A stretch of 64,000 nt of DNA from Bacillota bacterium (GCA_023411375.1 JAEYOW010000023.1:62001-126000); one strand, 5' to 3'; counted from the first letter of the stretch, positions 51,425 to 60,722 are shown. The notes: generated from the letters alone by a model not told the origin. A program made the numbers and translations.

Positions 51425-52261
51425 ATGAAAACGCTTGAGCTTGTGGTAAAGATCGGCAGCATGGCGCTGATTCAGAAATCGGAAAACGCAATCGATTACA
51501 ACATATTTCAGCGGCTAGGGGCGGATTTGCGCCCGGGAATGATTTTGGTAACCAGCGGCGCGACGGAAATCGGCCGCCTGGACTATTTACAGCGCACCGG
51601 TCACGAGCTGACCGGCGTGACGGAGCAGGATAAGGTGGATTACTCCGCGCAGGGCCAGACCATCCTGATGAACGCGTACCGGCAGTTTATCCGTCCGGAA
51701 TATGGCATCAGGCAGGTGCTGGTGGAGCATACGCACTTTAACGATCCGCAGCGCAGGGAGCATATTCACCGCCTTTTGCAACGCGCGGCCGAGCAGGATG
51801 TCATTCCTATCATCAACTATAACGACCCCGTCAGCGACGAGGAGGTGCGCAAGATGGAGCTCGCCAGCCGCCGCGCGGAGGGGGGCGAGGTGGTGGAGTG
51901 CGTCGACAACGACGAGACCGCCGAGGTGGTGGCGCAGCTGGTGGGCGCGAAAACACTGATTTTACTCACCAGCACCGAGGGCATCTATTTAAACCGCGAC
52001 GACCCTTCCACGCTGGTTAAGCTGGTTAGCGGCGAAACCATCGAGGAGGTACGCGCGCAGGTGACTGAGCTGATGAGCCATTGCAGCGGCGCAAGCCGCA
52101 GCGGGGCCAACGGCGCACGCGCCAAGCTCGCTTATGCCCTGCGGGCGGTGGAGCACGGCACCAGCGTAATCATCGGGCACGCACGGCACCATATGGACGA
52201 CCTGCTAAGCGGCAGGGTGCCCTGTACGCGCCTGGGCGTGGGGCTTGACAGGAAAGGCTGA
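51425..52261 (+). CDS. Amino-acid-kinase-fold protein, glutamate 5-kinase-like
   Basis: This 278-residue member of the carbamate/glutamate/UMP kinase superfamily starts MKTLELVVKIGSMAL, has ILVTSGATEIGRLDY and VIPIINYNDPVSDEE, and ends with VIIGHARHHMDDLLSG, a close parallel to ProB. It lacks the C-terminal PUA domain of many ProB proteins, and no proA is nearby. It may be a ProB variant or another phosphate kinase. It starts immediately after the MATE stop codon. Confidence 0.7.
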   Translation: MKTLELVVKIGSMALIQKSENAIDYNIFQRLGADLRPGMILVTSGATEIGRLDYLQRTGHELTGVTEQDKVDYSAQGQTILMNAYRQFIRPEYGIRQVLVEHTHFNDPQRREHIHRLLQRAAEQDVIPIINYNDPVSDEEVRKMELASRRAEGGEVVECVDNDETAEVVAQLVGAKTLILLTSTEGIYLNRDDPSTLVKLVSGETIEEVRAQVTELMSHCSGASRSGANGARAKLAYALRAVEHGTSVIIGHARHHMDDLLSGRVPCTRLGVGLDRKG

Positions 52262-52375
52262 AGGAGCCTTATGCCGCGGCGCTTATACGAAAGCGTTGCG
52301 GAAGCCTGAAGCTTGCAGAAGGGACGATTTTTTCAGAGCGCACGGGCTTTTTGGCGCTTTGATAATCAGGAGAGG

Positions 52376-52906
52376 ATGGCTGAAGCGATGAACCAGACAT
52401 GGTGGACGGTTCTGACGGCGGTAGCCGGCTTGGGCATGGCGGCCTGCCTGTATGTGATGCATGGAACCGGACGGGGGATTCCGGGCCTCAAGGCGCTTGA
52501 CGGGGGATTTCAAAGCCTTGATATGCGCTTTCATTACGGTTCCGATCAGGCCTTTGCCTGCCTGGACGGCGTGGGCAGCGCCGGAAGACCGCTGCTGCGC
52601 GGCTTTTGGCTTATCGATTTTGCCTTTATCGCCTGCTTTTTGATGGTGATGCTCGCCATTACCAGAAACACCGCCCAGATTGCCGCCGTGCGCTATGGGA
52701 TGTATGCCGCGGCCATGCTGCGCGCGTTGCTTGACGCGGTGGAAAACGCAATGCTGCTTCGGGTATGCGCGGCCTATCCAGAAAAGCGGCTATGCGGCCT
52801 CGCCGCCGCCGCCGGCTATGTGACCTCGGCCAAGTGGATCACGCTGGGCGTGTGGCTGTTGGGCCTGTTTGCCGGGCTGTTTGCCTCCGCCTTTGAGCTG
52901 ATCTGA
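52376..52906 (+). CDS. Four-helix membrane protein, unknown function
   Basis: The 176-residue protein has four hydrophobic helices and the loop DMRFHYGSDQAFACLDGVGS between helices 1 and 2. I recognise no family. The ATG at 52376 follows AGGAG; the ATG four codons later is an alternative. It ends 13 bp before the YidC fusion gene, so the two may act together in the membrane. Confidence 0.6.
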   Translation: MAEAMNQTWWTVLTAVAGLGMAACLYVMHGTGRGIPGLKALDGGFQSLDMRFHYGSDQAFACLDGVGSAGRPLLRGFWLIDFAFIACFLMVMLAITRNTAQIAAVRYGMYAAAMLRALLDAVENAMLLRVCAAYPEKRLCGLAAAAGYVTSAKWITLGVWLLGLFAGLFASAFELI

Positions 52907-52919
52907 AAGGAGCTTTCCC

Positions 52920-54995
52920 ATGCAGCTGATCAATACCGTCCTGGGCGTGCCGCTCGGCTACCTGATGTATGCCTGCTATTGGCTTACGCGGAATTACGGC
53001 CTGACGATCATCCTGTTCACGCTTCTGAGCAAGGTGATTTTGTTGCCGGTTTCCGTTATGGTGCAGAAAAACTCCATCAAAATGGTGAAGCTTCAGCCGG
53101 AGATAAACGCCATCAGGGAGCGGTACGCGGGCAACCGGGACCGTATCGCCGAGGAGCAGATCAAGCTGTATGACGGCGAGCACTACAGCCCCGCGCTTGG
53201 CTGCCTGCCGATGCTTTTGCAGCTGCCGCTGGTGCTGGGGCTGATTTCGGTCGTCTATAACCCCCTGCAGCACCTTTTGCACCTGGACGGCGCAACCATT
53301 GAGGCGCTGGTCCGGCAGGCGGGCACGGCGCTGGGCACCACAGAGCTTGGCTCCTCGCCGCAGATGGTTGTGATCCGCCTGGTTCATGACGCGGCCACGG
53401 CGGGAAGCTTTTCCGGCTTCGCGCCGGAGCTGCTTGGGCGGATCGCCGCGCTGAATCTCGACTTTCTGGGGCTCAATTTAAGCGTGACGCCTTCCTTTGG
53501 CAGCGCGACGCTGATTGTTCCCGCCATTGCCGGCCTGAGCGCGTGGCTTCTATGCGTGGTTCAGGATCATGCAAACGTTCTGCAACGCGAGCAGAGCCGG
53601 GGAAGCCAGATCGGCATGACGGTTTTTATGATCGCCTTTTCAACGTATTTTGGCTTTATCGTGCCCGCCGGGGTCGGTGTTTACTGGATATGCAGCAATC
53701 TTTTCGCCATCCTTCAGCTCTTTATCCTCAATAAAATTTATGATCCCAGGCGCTTTATCGATTACGCGAGCCGCCCAAAGCCTCTGACCAAAGAGCAGCT
53801 TGCGCGCAAAAAGGCTGAGGAGGGCGCTTTGCGGGAAAGGGAAAAGGCTGATCTCAAGCGCTTTTATCATGTGGAAAACTGGAAAAAGGAGCTCGTGATT
53901 TACAGCGAAAAGAGCGGCTTCTACAAATATTTCAGCGATATCATGGACGAGCTGCTCGCGCATACCGATATCGTGATCCATTATGTAACCAGCGACCCGG
54001 AGGATCAGATTTTTGAACTCGCCAAAGGGCGCGGCGACGGGCGAATCGTTCCCTACTATGTCGGAAATGAGAAGCTTGCGGGCTTTTTCCTGCGCGTGGA
54101 CGCGGACGTGATGCTCATGACCATGCCGGATTTGGGACAGTTCCACCTGAAGCGCAGCATGGCGCGCAAGGATATGGAATACGTTTACTGCTTCCACTAC
54201 CCGCTTTCCACCCATATGGTGCTTAGGCGGCGCGCCCTGAGCGATTACGATACCATTTTGCTGGTGGGCGATTTCCAGCGCGAGGAAATCCGCCAGGCCG
54301 AGCGGCTGGACGGCACCCCGGAAAAAAAGCTGATTACCTGCGGCTACGGCCTGCTGGAACACCTTTCCGCCCGTTACAAGGCGATGGAACAGGAGCAGCG
54401 CGGGCATAAGAAGGTGCTGATCGCGCCCTCCTGGCAACCGGATAATATCCTGGACAGCTGCATTCGCCCAATGCTTGAAAGCTTGCTGGGGCAGGGCTTC
54501 CAGGTGGTGGTGCGGCCGCATCCCGAATATGTGAAGCGCTATGGCGCACGCATGCAGAAGCTTGTGGAGAGCTACCGGGATTATCAGGGAGGCGACTTGA
54601 GCTTCGAGCTGGACTTTTCCAGCGACCATTCGCTTTACGACAGCGACGTGGTAATTTCCGACTGGTCGGGTACGGCGTACGAATTTGCCTTTATCACGAA
54701 AAAGCCGGTGCTGTTTGTGGATACTCCGCCCAAGGTAAACAACGAGGACTATGGGCTTTTGACCGTGGAGCCGCTTGAGATCAGCCTGCGTGATCAGATC
54801 GGCCGGCGCGTGGCCATGGCCGACATGGCCGCCGTGCCGCAAATGCTGCGGGAGCTGCTTGAAAACGGCGCGGACTGGGAACGCCGCATCACGGACATTT
54901 TTGACCGGACTATCGCCAATTTTGGCCATAGCGGCGAGGCCGGCGGTAAATATGTTGCGGATACTATCAGGAAGAAGCGGGAAAAGCGGCAATGA
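52920..54995 (+). CDS. YidC/Oxa1 insertase fused to a CDP-glycerol glycerophosphotransferase-like domain
   Basis: This 691-residue fusion has residues 1-275 forming a YidC/Oxa1 insertase: GLTIILFTLLSKVILLPVSV with Lys38 where YidC has its groove Arg, LQPEINAIRERYAGNRD, LGCLPMLLQLPLVLGL, and late helices including PAGVGVYWICSNLF. A charged linker of about 40 residues leads to a GT-B domain (about 320-691) of the TagB/TagF kind, with VVVRPHPEY near 530 and DVVISDWSGTAYEFAF near 577. There is no signal peptide beyond helix 1. GAAAGGAG precedes the ATG. It may couple membrane insertion or lipid handling to teichoic-acid-like polymer synthesis, which is inference. Confidence 0.85.
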   Translation: MQLINTVLGVPLGYLMYACYWLTRNYGLTIILFTLLSKVILLPVSVMVQKNSIKMVKLQPEINAIRERYAGNRDRIAEEQIKLYDGEHYSPALGCLPMLLQLPLVLGLISVVYNPLQHLLHLDGATIEALVRQAGTALGTTELGSSPQMVVIRLVHDAATAGSFSGFAPELLGRIAALNLDFLGLNLSVTPSFGSATLIVPAIAGLSAWLLCVVQDHANVLQREQSRGSQIGMTVFMIAFSTYFGFIVPAGVGVYWICSNLFAILQLFILNKIYDPRRFIDYASRPKPLTKEQLARKKAEEGALREREKADLKRFYHVENWKKELVIYSEKSGFYKYFSDIMDELLAHTDIVIHYVTSDPEDQIFELAKGRGDGRIVPYYVGNEKLAGFFLRVDADVMLMTMPDLGQFHLKRSMARKDMEYVYCFHYPLSTHMVLRRRALSDYDTILLVGDFQREEIRQAERLDGTPEKKLITCGYGLLEHLSARYKAMEQEQRGHKKVLIAPSWQPDNILDSCIRPMLESLLGQGFQVVVRPHPEYVKRYGARMQKLVESYRDYQGGDLSFELDFSSDHSLYDSDVVISDWSGTAYEFAFITKKPVLFVDTPPKVNNEDYGLLTVEPLEISLRDQIGRRVAMADMAAVPQMLRELLENGADWERRITDIFDRTIANFGHSGEAGGKYVADTIRKKREKRQ

Positions 54996-55014
54996 CAGGC
55001 AGGCGTATTAAAAT

Positions 55015-55051
55015 GCGGGGGCGTGTTTCCAGACTGGGAAACGCGCCCCGC
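55015..55051. terminator. Hairpin between convergent genes
   Basis: 55015-55030 pairs with 55036-55051 over about 15 bp with one offset, 20 bp after the fusion gene. TTCTAT follows on the plus strand and CATTTTAAT on the minus strand, so it can act in both directions. Confidence 0.65.
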
Positions 55052-55153
55052 TTCTATAATACACTGTATATTGTAAAACCTGAGTAAATATGGGCATGTC
55101 AAGGCTCGTGCGCCTTCATTCCGGTCCTGCATCATCAGCCTGCGGTTGCGCGC

Positions 55154-55831
55154 CTATCCCCGAACCCGCGCGTCCAGATTTAGCCGGTCGATCAGTCCGC
55201 AAAGCTGGGAAAGGTCCTCGAGCCTGTGGTTTACGATGCCCGCGAAGCTTTCGTCGTAGGGCAACAGGTCCGGGATCATCACGCTCGGGATGCCCGCCGC
55301 CGTGAGGCTGCGAAGCCCGTTGCGGCTATCCTCTACACCGATGCATTCCCCGGGCGCAAGCGAGAGCTGCCGCGCCGCCTCCAGGTAGATATCAGGCGCC
55401 GGCTTGCTGCGCTTAACCTCGACGCCGCAGACCGTCGCGTCAAAGATCCCCTGCATGGCGGGCGTATGGGCGATATAGCTTTCCACGATGGCGCGGTTGG
55501 TGCTGGTGGCGAGCGCACGCCGGATGCCGCGGGCCTTTAGACCCTCCATGCATTCAGCCATGCCTTTTTTGAGCGGCAGACCGCCTGATTGCGCAATTTT
55601 CTGCATCTCGCCAAAAAAAGTGCGCATCACTTCGTCGTATGGATATTCCTGACCGAAGTGATCGATTAATAGCTGCCTGCTCAGAAGATGGTTGCAGCCC
55701 AGCATGCGTAAATAAAGCTCACACGGCATTTCGTACCCATAGCGGGCAACCACCTTTGGTAAAAGCTCGCTGCCCAGCCTTTCGGTATCCAGCAGCACGC
55801 CGTCCATATCAAACAATACGCCCCGAATCAA
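55154..55831 (-). CDS. HAD-family hydrolase, beta-phosphoglucomutase-like
   Basis: This 225-residue subclass I HAD protein has motif I GVLFDMDGVLLDTE, motif II ALATSTN, the Lys in VEVKRSKPAPDIY and motif III CIGVEDSRNGLRSLTAAG. The helical cap sits between motifs I and II. Typical substrates are small sugar phosphates. The TTG at 55831 was chosen because AAGGCGG lies seven bases before it and homologues begin there; a TTG two codons and a GTG eight codons upstream are other options. Confidence 0.88.
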   Translation of the reverse strand: MIRGVLFDMDGVLLDTERLGSELLPKVVARYGYEMPCELYLRMLGCNHLLSRQLLIDHFGQEYPYDEVMRTFFGEMQKIAQSGGLPLKKGMAECMEGLKARGIRRALATSTNRAIVESYIAHTPAMQGIFDATVCGVEVKRSKPAPDIYLEAARQLSLAPGECIGVEDSRNGLRSLTAAGIPSVMIPDLLPYDESFAGIVNHRLEDLSQLCGLIDRLNLDARVRG

Positions 55832-55868
55832 TTTCAAACCGCCTTTCCTATACACGGCATGGACGCTT

Positions 55869-56411
55869 TTATTTTCCGGCGTCCGTGTTTGCGTCCGTAT
55901 GGCGGCCGGAGGCCGCTCTCAAAATTTGCACCGTTTTGGGCGTGGTGAGCGTGTAAAGCACCGCCATCACCACCGAGGACAAAAACCTCAGCCCGATCGT
56001 GCCGAGGGTAAAGGCCACCGGATAGTGAAAAATCAGGCCGTCTAGATACAAAATGCCTGTATTCATCGCCGTAACCACCAGACAGCTTAATAGCACGATG
56101 CCGGCCGTCTGCCGGATAGAGAGGTTAAACTGGTGATTTTTGGCATACCAGCCGACCAGCAGGCCGCGCACCATGTTCGGAAGCATCCACAAAAGCGTCG
56201 TAACACTGAGGCCATAGGTCAGCAATTGATTGAGAAAGCCACCCATTGCGCCGACCAGCAGGCCGTCCGCCCAGCCGTACAGGAGCGCGCCGACCAGCAC
56301 AGGGAAGGATTCAAAGGTCAGCTTCAGGCTGCCAAGGTTGGCGGAAAACAGGCTTAAAACCACGTAAAGGGCGATAAGGCTTGCGTTGGTAACCAAACGT
56401 CTGGTGTTCAT
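55869..56411 (-). CDS. ECF-transporter S component (folate-type)
   Basis: This 180-residue substrate-binding membrane component of an energy-coupling-factor vitamin transporter has six helices, with SLKLTFESFPVLVGALLYGW and LLVGAMGGFLNQLLTYGLSV as in FolT-like proteins. It needs the shared EcfA/A'/T module encoded elsewhere. AAGGAGG precedes the ATG. The gap to the flavoprotein gene upstream is only 39 bp, leaving no room for a riboswitch. Confidence 0.85.
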   Translation of the reverse strand: MNTRRLVTNASLIALYVVLSLFSANLGSLKLTFESFPVLVGALLYGWADGLLVGAMGGFLNQLLTYGLSVTTLLWMLPNMVRGLLVGWYAKNHQFNLSIRQTAGIVLLSCLVVTAMNTGILYLDGLIFHYPVAFTLGTIGLRFLSSVVMAVLYTLTTPKTVQILRAASGRHTDANTDAGK

Positions 56412-56450
56412 AGGTGCTCCTCCTTGCTTTTGCTTGATGGTGCTGAGCGG

Positions 56451-58079
56451 TCAGTATGCTTCCATGCCCGCGGCCAGGCCGTCCAGTGCGGCCGATATGA
56501 TGCCGCCCGCGTAGCCCGCGCCTTCGCCCAGCGGGAAAAGCCCGCCGAGGGGACTTTCCCGGCGCCCGTTACGCAGCATGCGCAACGGTGCGGAGGAGCG
56601 CGTTTCAGGCGCGGTCAGCAGCGCGTCGGGCGTGTCAAAGCCGATTAGCCGCCGCCCAAGCAGCGGCAGGGCAAGCCGCAGGTTGCCGACCACAAATTCC
56701 GGCAGGCAGCAGCGCACGTCGCCCGGCGTAACGCCCGAGCGGTAACTGGGCTGAACCTCTCCAAAGGCGGCGCTTTCACGCCCGGCCAGAAAGTCGCCCA
56801 CGCGCTGGCAGGGCGCGCGGAAGCCACCCACGGCATGATGGGCAGCGCGTTCGATACCGCGCTGAAACGCCACCCCGGCAAGGGGATGGCCGCTGCCGAA
56901 ATCCTCGGGCCGCACGCCAACCAACACGGCCGCGTTGGCGTTTTCGCCGTCGCGCGCGTGGAGGCTCATGCCGTTGATATTGAGACCGTCCGGTTCGCTT
57001 GCCGCGCAGATCACCCGCCCGCCCGGACACATGCAGAAGGTATATACGCCGCGGCCGTCCGGCGTAGGCGCGTTTAGCTTGTATTCGGCAGGTGGGAGCG
57101 CGGGATGGCCCGCCGCGCGGCCATATTGCGAGCGGTCGACCATGCTTTGGCGGTGCTCGATGCGCACGCCGACGGCGAAGGGCTTTTGCTGCATGGGAAG
57201 TCCAAGCTCATACAGCCATTGGTACGTATCACGCGCGCTGTGGCCGATGGCAAGGAAGACCCTCCCGGCGGCCAGCTCCTCCTCCGCGCCTTCGTGAAGC
57301 ACGCGTGCCGCGGCTACGCGCCCGCCACGCAGCACAAGCCCGGTCAGCGTGTGCCCGAAGCGGACCTCAGCGCCAAGCGCCAGCAGCTTTTCGCGGATAT
57401 GCGTGAGTACGACCCGAAGCTCGTCCGTGCCGATGTGAGGACGCTGGGCTGTGAGGATATCCTCCGGCGCGCCGCAGGCGTACAGCGTTTGGAGCACCGT
57501 TCGGATATGCGGGCTGTTCAGCCCGCAGGTGAGCTTGCCGTCGCTGAACGCGCCCGCACCGCCCTCTCCAAACAGCACGTTGCTCTCTGGGTTGAGCGGC
57601 GCGCCCGATTCAAAGCTTTCCACATCCCCCGCACGCTTTTCGACGGGTTGGCCGCGTTCAAGTAGGATGGGACGCGCGCCGCGCACGGCCAGCGCCAGCG
57701 CGCAGAAAAGGCCGGCGGGACCGGCACCCACCACGATGGGGCGGGACGCGGTCCTGGGCCATGGTTCGTGCGCCAGATGAAAAACATCGGCGGCTTCTTC
57801 ATTTGGACTTCCCGCGACAACAGCCACCTGATTGGGCTTGAACTTCGCGGCGACGGCGGCCTCGGCGCGTGCGTCCGCATCCGAAAGCAATACGTCCGCC
57901 GTCAGGGAAAAGTGGACGTTCCCTTTATCGCGCGCGTCCACGCTGCGCTTTTGAACCTTTGCGAAGGCGACGCGGCTTTCGGGCACGCGCAGGCGCGCGG
58001 CGCACAGGCGGCGCAACTTGTCGGCGTCAAAGCGCGCCGCGCCGTCCAGCGGCAAAACAAGCTGATGCAGGCGGAGCAT
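56451..58079 (-). CDS. FAD-dependent dehydrogenase, COG2509 type
   Basis: This 542-residue flavoprotein has a small N-terminal domain (about 1-90) of ferredoxin-like character. Then come the dinucleotide fold IVVGAGPAGLFCALALA, the conserved FGEGGAGAFSDGKL, and the C-terminal FAD contact GLFPLGEGAGYAGGIISAAL. Proteins of this type are widespread in clostridia without an assigned reaction. AAGGAGG precedes the ATG. It is first of a leftward unit with the S component and possibly the HAD gene. Confidence 0.9.
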   Translation of the reverse strand: MLRLHQLVLPLDGAARFDADKLRRLCAARLRVPESRVAFAKVQKRSVDARDKGNVHFSLTADVLLSDADARAEAAVAAKFKPNQVAVVAGSPNEEAADVFHLAHEPWPRTASRPIVVGAGPAGLFCALALAVRGARPILLERGQPVEKRAGDVESFESGAPLNPESNVLFGEGGAGAFSDGKLTCGLNSPHIRTVLQTLYACGAPEDILTAQRPHIGTDELRVVLTHIREKLLALGAEVRFGHTLTGLVLRGGRVAAARVLHEGAEEELAAGRVFLAIGHSARDTYQWLYELGLPMQQKPFAVGVRIEHRQSMVDRSQYGRAAGHPALPPAEYKLNAPTPDGRGVYTFCMCPGGRVICAASEPDGLNINGMSLHARDGENANAAVLVGVRPEDFGSGHPLAGVAFQRGIERAAHHAVGGFRAPCQRVGDFLAGRESAAFGEVQPSYRSGVTPGDVRCCLPEFVVGNLRLALPLLGRRLIGFDTPDALLTAPETRSSAPLRMLRNGRRESPLGGLFPLGEGAGYAGGIISAALDGLAAGMEAY

Positions 58080-58245
58080 GGGCCGGCCTCCTTTACATAC
58101 TGGTGGATAAAACCTCTGCTATCCTAACACAACCTTGGCGTACGCGCAATGCATGACGAAAAGATAAGCAAGGCTTGGGAAGAAATGGACGTTTGCGGAC
58201 GATATATCACAAATGGCGGATTTTGTAAGGAAAGAGGGGCCTTCG

Positions 58246-58789
58246 ATGATAAAGCGTATGGCGGTGATTCTTCTGCTGCTTCTGCTTCTGCCCGCATCCG
58301 CGTTGGGCAAGATCGAAACGAGGGATGTGGAGGAATCGTCTTTCATCTACTGCACGCTCGCCGGGCTTTCACGGGACGGCGGCGAGCCGTGGCGCGCGGT
58401 GGAATTGGGTGAAAAAATGCTGCTTAGTGGACGCGCCGTGGTACCATGTGCGCGTCGGCCATGTGGAGGGCTGGATGCGCGGCGTATACGTAGCGTTTCC
58501 GCGAACGCGGGAGTTTGTCCGAAGTAGGGGATATATCCCGCTGCCCGTAGGCCGCGCCAACCAGACCGTCACGCTGCGCACCGCCATGAGCGATCAAAGC
58601 GAGGCCGTGTGCGAGGTTGCGCAGGATACGCTGATGCATGTGCTTAACGAGCCGGTGAACGGCTGGGTACATGTGATGATTCCGCAAGGGGAGCTGAGCT
58701 GGCAGATGGATAGCGACGGCACGAGCGGCTACCTGCGCGAAGAGGAGATCACGCAGGGCTGGTCGGTCAAGGAGATGGCTGCGCGGTAG
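58246..58789 (+). pseudogene. Secreted SH3-like protein interrupted by a frameshift
   Basis: The first frame encodes a signal peptide (MIKRMAVILLLLLLLPASAL) and the start of an SH3-like domain ending ELGEKMLL near 58424. The second frame continues with VDAPWYHVRVGHVEGWMRGV and runs to the TAG at 58789. One base is extra near 58412-58427, a stretch that includes an A6 tract. SH3-like extracellular proteins usually bind peptidoglycan. The lesion could be real, a sequencing error, or corrected by transcriptional slippage on the A6 run. AGAGGGG precedes the ATG. Confidence 0.7.
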
Positions 58790-58832
58790 CGGCCCGCACA
58801 GCCATGCCCGCCCGCAAATTCCACGTTTTCCC

Positions 58833-58876
58833 TTGCCAAAGCCGCCGTTTCGCTATATAATAGCGGACACGGCGGC
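58833..58876 (+). promoter_or_regulatory. glnS promoter inside a nested palindrome
   Basis: TTGCCA (58833-58838), a 17-bp spacer and TATAAT (58856-58861) form the promoter. GCCGCCGT (58841-58848) and ACGGCGGC (58869-58876), plus the inner CGCTAT/ATAGCG (58851-58865), make an extended dyad centred on the -10. It could be an operator, or as RNA a terminator for the gene upstream, since TTTT follows. Confidence 0.65.
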
Positions 58877-58917
58877 TTTTCGCCGTATCTTAGCATACAG
58901 AAAGGAAGGCGCAGCTG

Positions 58918-60651
58918 ATGGAAGCATCCGCAAGCAAGACCAATTTTATCTGGGACGCCGTCGAAGAAGATTTACGGAGCGGGCGCTGCCAAAGCGTGCA
59001 TACGCGCTTTCCGCCCGAGCCAAACGGCTATCTGCACATCGGCCACTGCAAGGCGCTGGTGGCGGATTTTTTGACCGCCGAGCGCTATGGCGGCGTGACC
59101 AACCTCCGCTTTGACGATACCAACCCCGCCAAGGAGGAAACCGAGTATGTGGACGGCATCATGGCCGATATCCGCTGGCTGGGTTTCGACTGGAAGGGCG
59201 GGCTGTTCTTTGCCAGCGAGTACTATCAAAAATGCTATGAAATTGCGGTGGACTGGATCAAGCGCGGGCTGGCCTACGTGTGCGAGCTTACGCCGGAGCA
59301 GGTGCGCCAGTACCGGGGGACGCTGACCGAGCCGGGCAAAAACAGCCCCTACCGCGACCGCTCTGTGGAGGAGAGCCTCCGCCTGTTTGAGGAGATGAAG
59401 GCGGGCAAGCATCCCGAGGGCAGCATGATCCTGCGTATGAAGATCGACATGGCCTCGCCCAACATTAATATGCGCGACCCGGCCATGTACCGCATCCTGT
59501 ATAAGGAACACCACCGTACGGGCAAGACATGGTGTATTTACCCGATGTACGATTTTGCCCACCCTATCGGGGACGCGTTGGAGGGCATTACCCACAGCCT
59601 TTGCTCGCTGGAATACGAGGATCACCGTCCGCTTTACGACTGGGTGGTGGAAAAGGCGGCGGATATGCTGCCCGGGCGGCCGCGGCAGATCGAGTTCAGC
59701 CGCCTGAACCTGACCCGCACCATTATGAGCAAGCGTTACCTGCGCATGCTGGTGGAGGGCGGCTATGTCAGCGGTTGGGACGATCCGCGCATGCCTACGC
59801 TGTGCGCCATGCGCCGCCGCGGCTATACGCCGGAAAGCATACGCGATTTCATCGACCGCATCGGCGTGGCCAAGGCGGACAGTACGGTTGACCTAGCGCT
59901 TTTGGAGCATTGCGTGCGCGAGGATTTGGGTGAGAAGGCCCCGCGCGCGATGGCGGTCGTCCGTCCGCTCAAGGTGATTTTGACCAACTGGCCTGAGGAT
60001 AAACGGGACGAGCTTACGATGGAGAACCACCCCAATCATCCGGAAATGGGCACGCACACAACCGTGATGACCCGCGAGCTGTATATTGAACGGGAGGACT
60101 TTATGGAGGAACCGCCCAAAAAGTACTTCCGTATGTTCCCCGGCAACGAGGTGCGCTTGAAGGGCGCGTATATCGTCAAATGCGAGGGGTGCGAGAAGGA
60201 CGCGGACGGCAATGTGACCGCCGTGCTTTGCACCGTGGATATGGACAGCCGCAACGGCTCTGAGGGCGCAAACCGCAAGGTTAAGGGGACACTTCACTGG
60301 GTAAGCGCCGAAGAAAACACCCCCTTTGAGGCCCGGCTATACGAGCCGCTGCTGAGGGAGGAGGACGGCGCGGAGAGCGCCGCCGAAGCCGCGGAGACCG
60401 AGGGAGACGCCGCGGCGCCCGCCACGGGCGCAAGCGCAAAGAAGGACTTTATCTCCAAGCTTAACCCAGACAGCCTTGAAACGTGCCGCGGGTACATGGA
60501 AAAATACCTGGACGGCGCAAAGGCGGGAGAGACCTTCCAGTTCCTGCGCATGGGGTATTACTGCAAGGATACCGACTCGACGGAGAAGCTGTCGGTCTTT
60601 AACCGCGTGGTCGGGCTCAGGGATACCTTTGCCAAGCAGGTGAAGGGATAA
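58918..60651 (+). CDS. glnS: Glutaminyl-tRNA synthetase
   Basis: This 577-residue class I synthetase has the HIGH motif in PPEPNGYLHIGHCKA near residue 37, the KMSKS counterpart in LTRTIMSKRYL near 270, and two C-terminal beta-barrels. An Ala/Glu-rich insertion of about 30 residues (EEDGAESAAEAAETEGDAAA) interrupts the second barrel and is not part of the core fold. AGAAAGGAAGG precedes the ATG. With gltX nearby, the organism charges tRNA-Gln directly, although GatCAB could still exist elsewhere. Confidence 0.96.
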   Translation: MEASASKTNFIWDAVEEDLRSGRCQSVHTRFPPEPNGYLHIGHCKALVADFLTAERYGGVTNLRFDDTNPAKEETEYVDGIMADIRWLGFDWKGGLFFASEYYQKCYEIAVDWIKRGLAYVCELTPEQVRQYRGTLTEPGKNSPYRDRSVEESLRLFEEMKAGKHPEGSMILRMKIDMASPNINMRDPAMYRILYKEHHRTGKTWCIYPMYDFAHPIGDALEGITHSLCSLEYEDHRPLYDWVVEKAADMLPGRPRQIEFSRLNLTRTIMSKRYLRMLVEGGYVSGWDDPRMPTLCAMRRRGYTPESIRDFIDRIGVAKADSTVDLALLEHCVREDLGEKAPRAMAVVRPLKVILTNWPEDKRDELTMENHPNHPEMGTHTTVMTRELYIEREDFMEEPPKKYFRMFPGNEVRLKGAYIVKCEGCEKDADGNVTAVLCTVDMDSRNGSEGANRKVKGTLHWVSAEENTPFEARLYEPLLREEDGAESAAEAAETEGDAAAPATGASAKKDFISKLNPDSLETCRGYMEKYLDGAKAGETFQFLRMGYYCKDTDSTEKLSVFNRVVGLRDTFAKQVKG

Positions 60652-60661
60652 GATATACGGC

Positions 60662-60709
60662 AAACGGCCGGAAAGCGCCCACTTCGGGCGCTTTCCGGCC
60701 GTTTTTGCA
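60662..60709. terminator. Bidirectional terminator between glnS and the EAL gene
   Basis: A perfect 19-bp stem (60662-60680 with 60686-60704) with a 5-base loop ends in a T-run on the plus strand. It serves glnS and probably the convergent EAL gene. Confidence 0.9.
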
Positions 60710-60722
60710 GCCTGGCGCGGCC

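Noticed and set aside
53640..54992. 450-residue ORF on the minus strand across the YidC fusion
   Set aside because: Antisense shadow with no motifs; the fusion gene on the plus strand explains the region.
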